64,000 nucleotides of DNA from Pseudomonas guineae (GTDB lineage: Bacteria > Pseudomonadota > Gammaproteobacteria > Pseudomonadales > Pseudomonadaceae), in the NCBI RefSeq assembly GCF_900113745.1, contig NZ_FOQL01000002.1, positions 434,001-498,000 of the forward strand, written 5' to 3'. The position numbers were made by a program, and so were the translations under genes. The notes under the pieces were generated by a model. That model made no database searches, was not told the DNA's origin, and saw nothing but the letters and a program-made list of their open reading frames with translations. Shown in pieces: positions 62,023-64,000 of the stretch; position 1 is the stretch's first letter; each line of letters opens with the position of its first letter.

Positions 62023-62517
62023 ATGCCTGAACACCTCTTAAGCCGCGTAGAACACTGCTACCAGAAGGCTGAAGTTTTTTTCAAACAATCCTTTGTTCGC
62101 CCCGAGGTGAGTTTCAAGCTGCGCGGGCAAAAGGCTGGCGTGGCGCATCTGACGGAAAACAAGCTGCGTTTCAACCCGCAACTGTATCGGGAAAACCGCG
62201 AAGACTTCCTTAAGCAGACCGTGCCCCACGAGGTGGCACACTTGATCGCTCACCAGCTGTTCGGCCTGAGGATCCAACCCCACGGCGAGGAGTGGCAGCT
62301 AATCATGCGCGGTGTGTATGAACTGGCGCCGAATCGCTGCCACAGCTACAACGTGCAACGGCGTACGGTTAATCGCTACATCTACCGCTGCAGTTGCCCG
62401 CAGGGAGAATTCCCGTTTTCAGCGCAACGCCACACAATGGTCAGCAAAGGCCGGCGCTACTTCTGCCGGCGCTGCAAGGTGACCTTGAGTTTTACCGGTG
62501 AGCAGCGCATCGAATAG
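62023..62517 (+). CDS. SprT-family zinc metalloprotein
   Basis: A 164-residue SprT-like protein. The HEVAH metal site (69-73) with H77 in LIAHQLFG is intact, and a C-terminal zinc ribbon follows (YRCSCP ... YFCRRCK). Homologues to human Spartan act on protein-DNA crosslinks; bacterial function is unclear. The start is the ATG at 62023 in MPEHLLSRVEHCYQKA. Convergent with the hemolysin III gene. Confidence 0.88.
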   Translation: MPEHLLSRVEHCYQKAEVFFKQSFVRPEVSFKLRGQKAGVAHLTENKLRFNPQLYRENREDFLKQTVPHEVAHLIAHQLFGLRIQPHGEEWQLIMRGVYELAPNRCHSYNVQRRTVNRYIYRCSCPQGEFPFSAQRHTMVSKGRRYFCRRCKVTLSFTGEQRIE

Positions 62518-62529
62518 CCCGCTAAGGGC

Positions 62530-63147
62530 TCACAGCACGTAACGCAACACCGCGACAAAGTGCATCAAGCTGCCGCCGATAACGAACAAGTGCCAGATGC
62601 CATGCCAATGACGGAAGCGGCTGTCATAAACGAAGAAGATGATGCCCACGGTGTAGAGCACCCCACCGCCGGCCAGCCAGATAAACCCAGCCATCCCCAG
62701 CGCAGCGATCAGCGGTTTGACCGCCACCAGCACAATCCAGCCCATTACGGCGTAAATCACAATCGACAGCACGCGCGCCTCGGAGCGCGGGTTGATCTCC
62801 TGCAACATGCCAATAACGGCCAGCGTCCAAACAACGCCGAATAGCGTCCAGCCCCACGCCCCTTCAAGGGTTACCAGGCAAAACGGCGTATAGCTGCCCG
62901 CAATCAGCAGGTAGATCGACAGGTGATCGAGCTTACGCATCACCACTTTAGCCCGCCCCTGCAGGCTGTGGTACAGCGTGGAAATGCTGTACAGCAGCAC
63001 CAGCGTCACTCCATAAATCGCTACGCTGATAATCTTGCGCAGATCACCTTCAAGGCTTGCTAATACAAGCAGCCACACGGCCCCCACACTGGCAAGAAGG
63101 GCTCCGACCAGATGGGTCCAGGCGTTAAAGCGTTCACCGTGATACAT
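62530..63147 (-). CDS. Hemolysin III family (PAQR-type) membrane protein
   Basis: A 205-residue protein with seven hydrophobic segments, YqfA/TrhA type. The start MYHGERFNAWTHLVGALLAS and the histidines in YHSLQGRAKVVMRKLDHLSIY and SRFRHWHGIWHLF fit the family (zinc-binding PAQR fold). The name is historical; in E. coli the homologue affects lipid homeostasis. Proteins of this family are rarely true hemolysins. Confidence 0.9.
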   Translation of the reverse strand: MYHGERFNAWTHLVGALLASVGAVWLLVLASLEGDLRKIISVAIYGVTLVLLYSISTLYHSLQGRAKVVMRKLDHLSIYLLIAGSYTPFCLVTLEGAWGWTLFGVVWTLAVIGMLQEINPRSEARVLSIVIYAVMGWIVLVAVKPLIAALGMAGFIWLAGGGVLYTVGIIFFVYDSRFRHWHGIWHLFVIGGSLMHFVAVLRYVL

Positions 63148-63263
63148 GCTGTGTGTTCCCGAAGCGCTAAGTGGCGTAAATGCCTCTGGCTTATGCCGGA
63201 AAAATCAGCGATTGACGAGCCCCCTTGCTCTGCGCACGCCGAACAGCGCTTTCAACCGAACAC

Positions 63264-64000
63264 TCAGGCCACCACCTTGGCTGCTTTCAGCTGAGCGATC
63301 TGCTCGGTGCTGTAGCCCAACTCCACCAGCACTGCTGCGGTATGCGCGCCCAGCGCCGCACCGATATGCCGGGGTTCCGGCAAGCCGTTGGAAAATTTGA
63401 TCGGACAGGCCATCTGCTTTTGCGGATCGCTGCCTGCACGCGGCACAGCTGTGACCAAGCCGCGCGCCTTGATCTGCGGATGCTCCACCGCCTCGCTGAG
63501 ATTAAGCATCGGTTCCACGCAAGCATCCAGCCCACCAAACACCTGGCTCCATTCGGCGAAATCACGCTTCTCAAACTCAATTTTAATCTCACGCTTGAGC
63601 GCCTGCTGATCTTCAGGCTTCTGCGATAAGCCGCGCGCCGCCAGTTCCGGCCGGCCGATAGCCGCACAGAACTGCTGCATAAACTGCGGTTCCAGGCTAC
63701 CTACCGAAAACCAGCGGCCGTCGTGGGTACGGTAGTAGTCGTAAAAACTGCCGCCGTTGAGCGCTTGATTTTCCATCTCCGGCTCAACCCCAGCGGCCAG
63801 GTAACCCGCGCCGGCCATGCCATGCAGGCTGAAGGCGCAGTCGGTCATGCTGATGTCCACGTGCTGTCCCTGCCCCGTTGCCTGGCGCTGAATCACCGCC
63901 GCCAACAAGCCAATCACCCCGTGCAACGAACCGCCGGCGATATCCGCCGCCTGAATGCCCAGCGGCAGCGGCCCAGTGTCACGCCGACCGGTGTAGCTGG
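63264..64000 (-). CDS. CaiB/BaiF family CoA transferase (C-terminal part; 5' end outside)
   Basis: The C-terminal ~245 residues of a family III CoA transferase, with the start beyond base 64000. The segment SYTGRRDTGPLPLGIQAADI at the window edge and HVDISMTDCAFSLHG, which carries the likely catalytic aspartate of the family, are close to alpha-methylacyl-CoA racemases. Racemase versus CoA transferase cannot be decided here. The stop is at 63264. Confidence 0.9.
   Translation of the reverse strand, partial: SYTGRRDTGPLPLGIQAADIAGGSLHGVIGLLAAVIQRQATGQGQHVDISMTDCAFSLHGMAGAGYLAAGVEPEMENQALNGGSFYDYYRTHDGRWFSVGSLEPQFMQQFCAAIGRPELAARGLSQKPEDQQALKREIKIEFEKRDFAEWSQVFGGLDACVEPMLNLSEAVEHPQIKARGLVTAVPRAGSDPQKQMACPIKFSNGLPEPRHIGAALGAHTAAVLVELGYSTEQIAQLKAAKVVA

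Overview
This 64 kb window is chromosomal DNA of a Pseudomonas-type gammaproteobacterium. The evidence is gene content and order: ftsK-trxB-aat-bpt-infA-clpA-clpS-cspD-icd-idh, nudJ-mnmA-hflD-purB, ligA-zipA-smc-GntR-alkB2, and the aerobic-type late cobalamin operon. All are arranged as I remember them from P. aeruginosa, with near-identical proteins. The genes are dense and mostly core. I see no phage, insertion sequence, integron, CRISPR array, tRNA or rRNA.

Layout: 1-7300 holds the 5' part of ftsK, thioredoxin reductase, and an N-degron set (two aminoacyl-tRNA-protein transferases, then clpA/clpS) around infA. 7528-12264 holds cspD, two different NADP-isocitrate dehydrogenases transcribed divergently, and a Nudix hydrolase. 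12326-16382 is the mnmA-hflD-purB block with an inserted EamA permease. 16461-19501 is a four-gene run (ribosomal oxygenase, GNAT, a PLD-like protein, an exported secretin-N-like protein). 20117-21712 is isocitrate lyase.

22131-29188 carries a Na+/H+ antiporter, a TlpQ/McpU-type chemoreceptor with a near-perfect sigma-28 promoter, a flavin reductase, and a BqsSR/CarSR-type two-component system with two small exported PepSY proteins. 29372-35113 holds a patatin-like lipase, small conserved proteins, an orphan periplasmic binding protein, a nicotinamide riboside salvage pair (pnuC plus a NadR-like kinase) and queD. 35216-44196 is ligA, zipA, smc and a GntR regulator divergent from alkane hydroxylase alkB2.

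44280-46205 is a short minus-strand run: an MFS transporter, a 41-residue membrane protein that ordinary gene calling would miss, and a periplasmic glutathione peroxidase. 46388-55700 is a ten-gene cobalamin operon, nearly all with overlapping start/stop codons, behind a promoter and a clear cobalamin riboswitch. 55745-64000 holds an HNH-like protein, an O-methyltransferase, two tandem NlpC/P60 lipoproteins, the ttcA-glycosylase-sirtuin run, a DnaJ-related protein, a Yip1 protein, SprT, hemolysin III and the end of a CaiB-type CoA transferase.

I found no convincing wholly new system. The best leads are the small MFS-coupled membrane protein, candidate regulator sites (GntR at alkB2, BqsR at the PepSY pair, an inverted repeat at icd), the roxA-linked operon of unknown purpose, and the unexplained 600 bp upstream of aceA.
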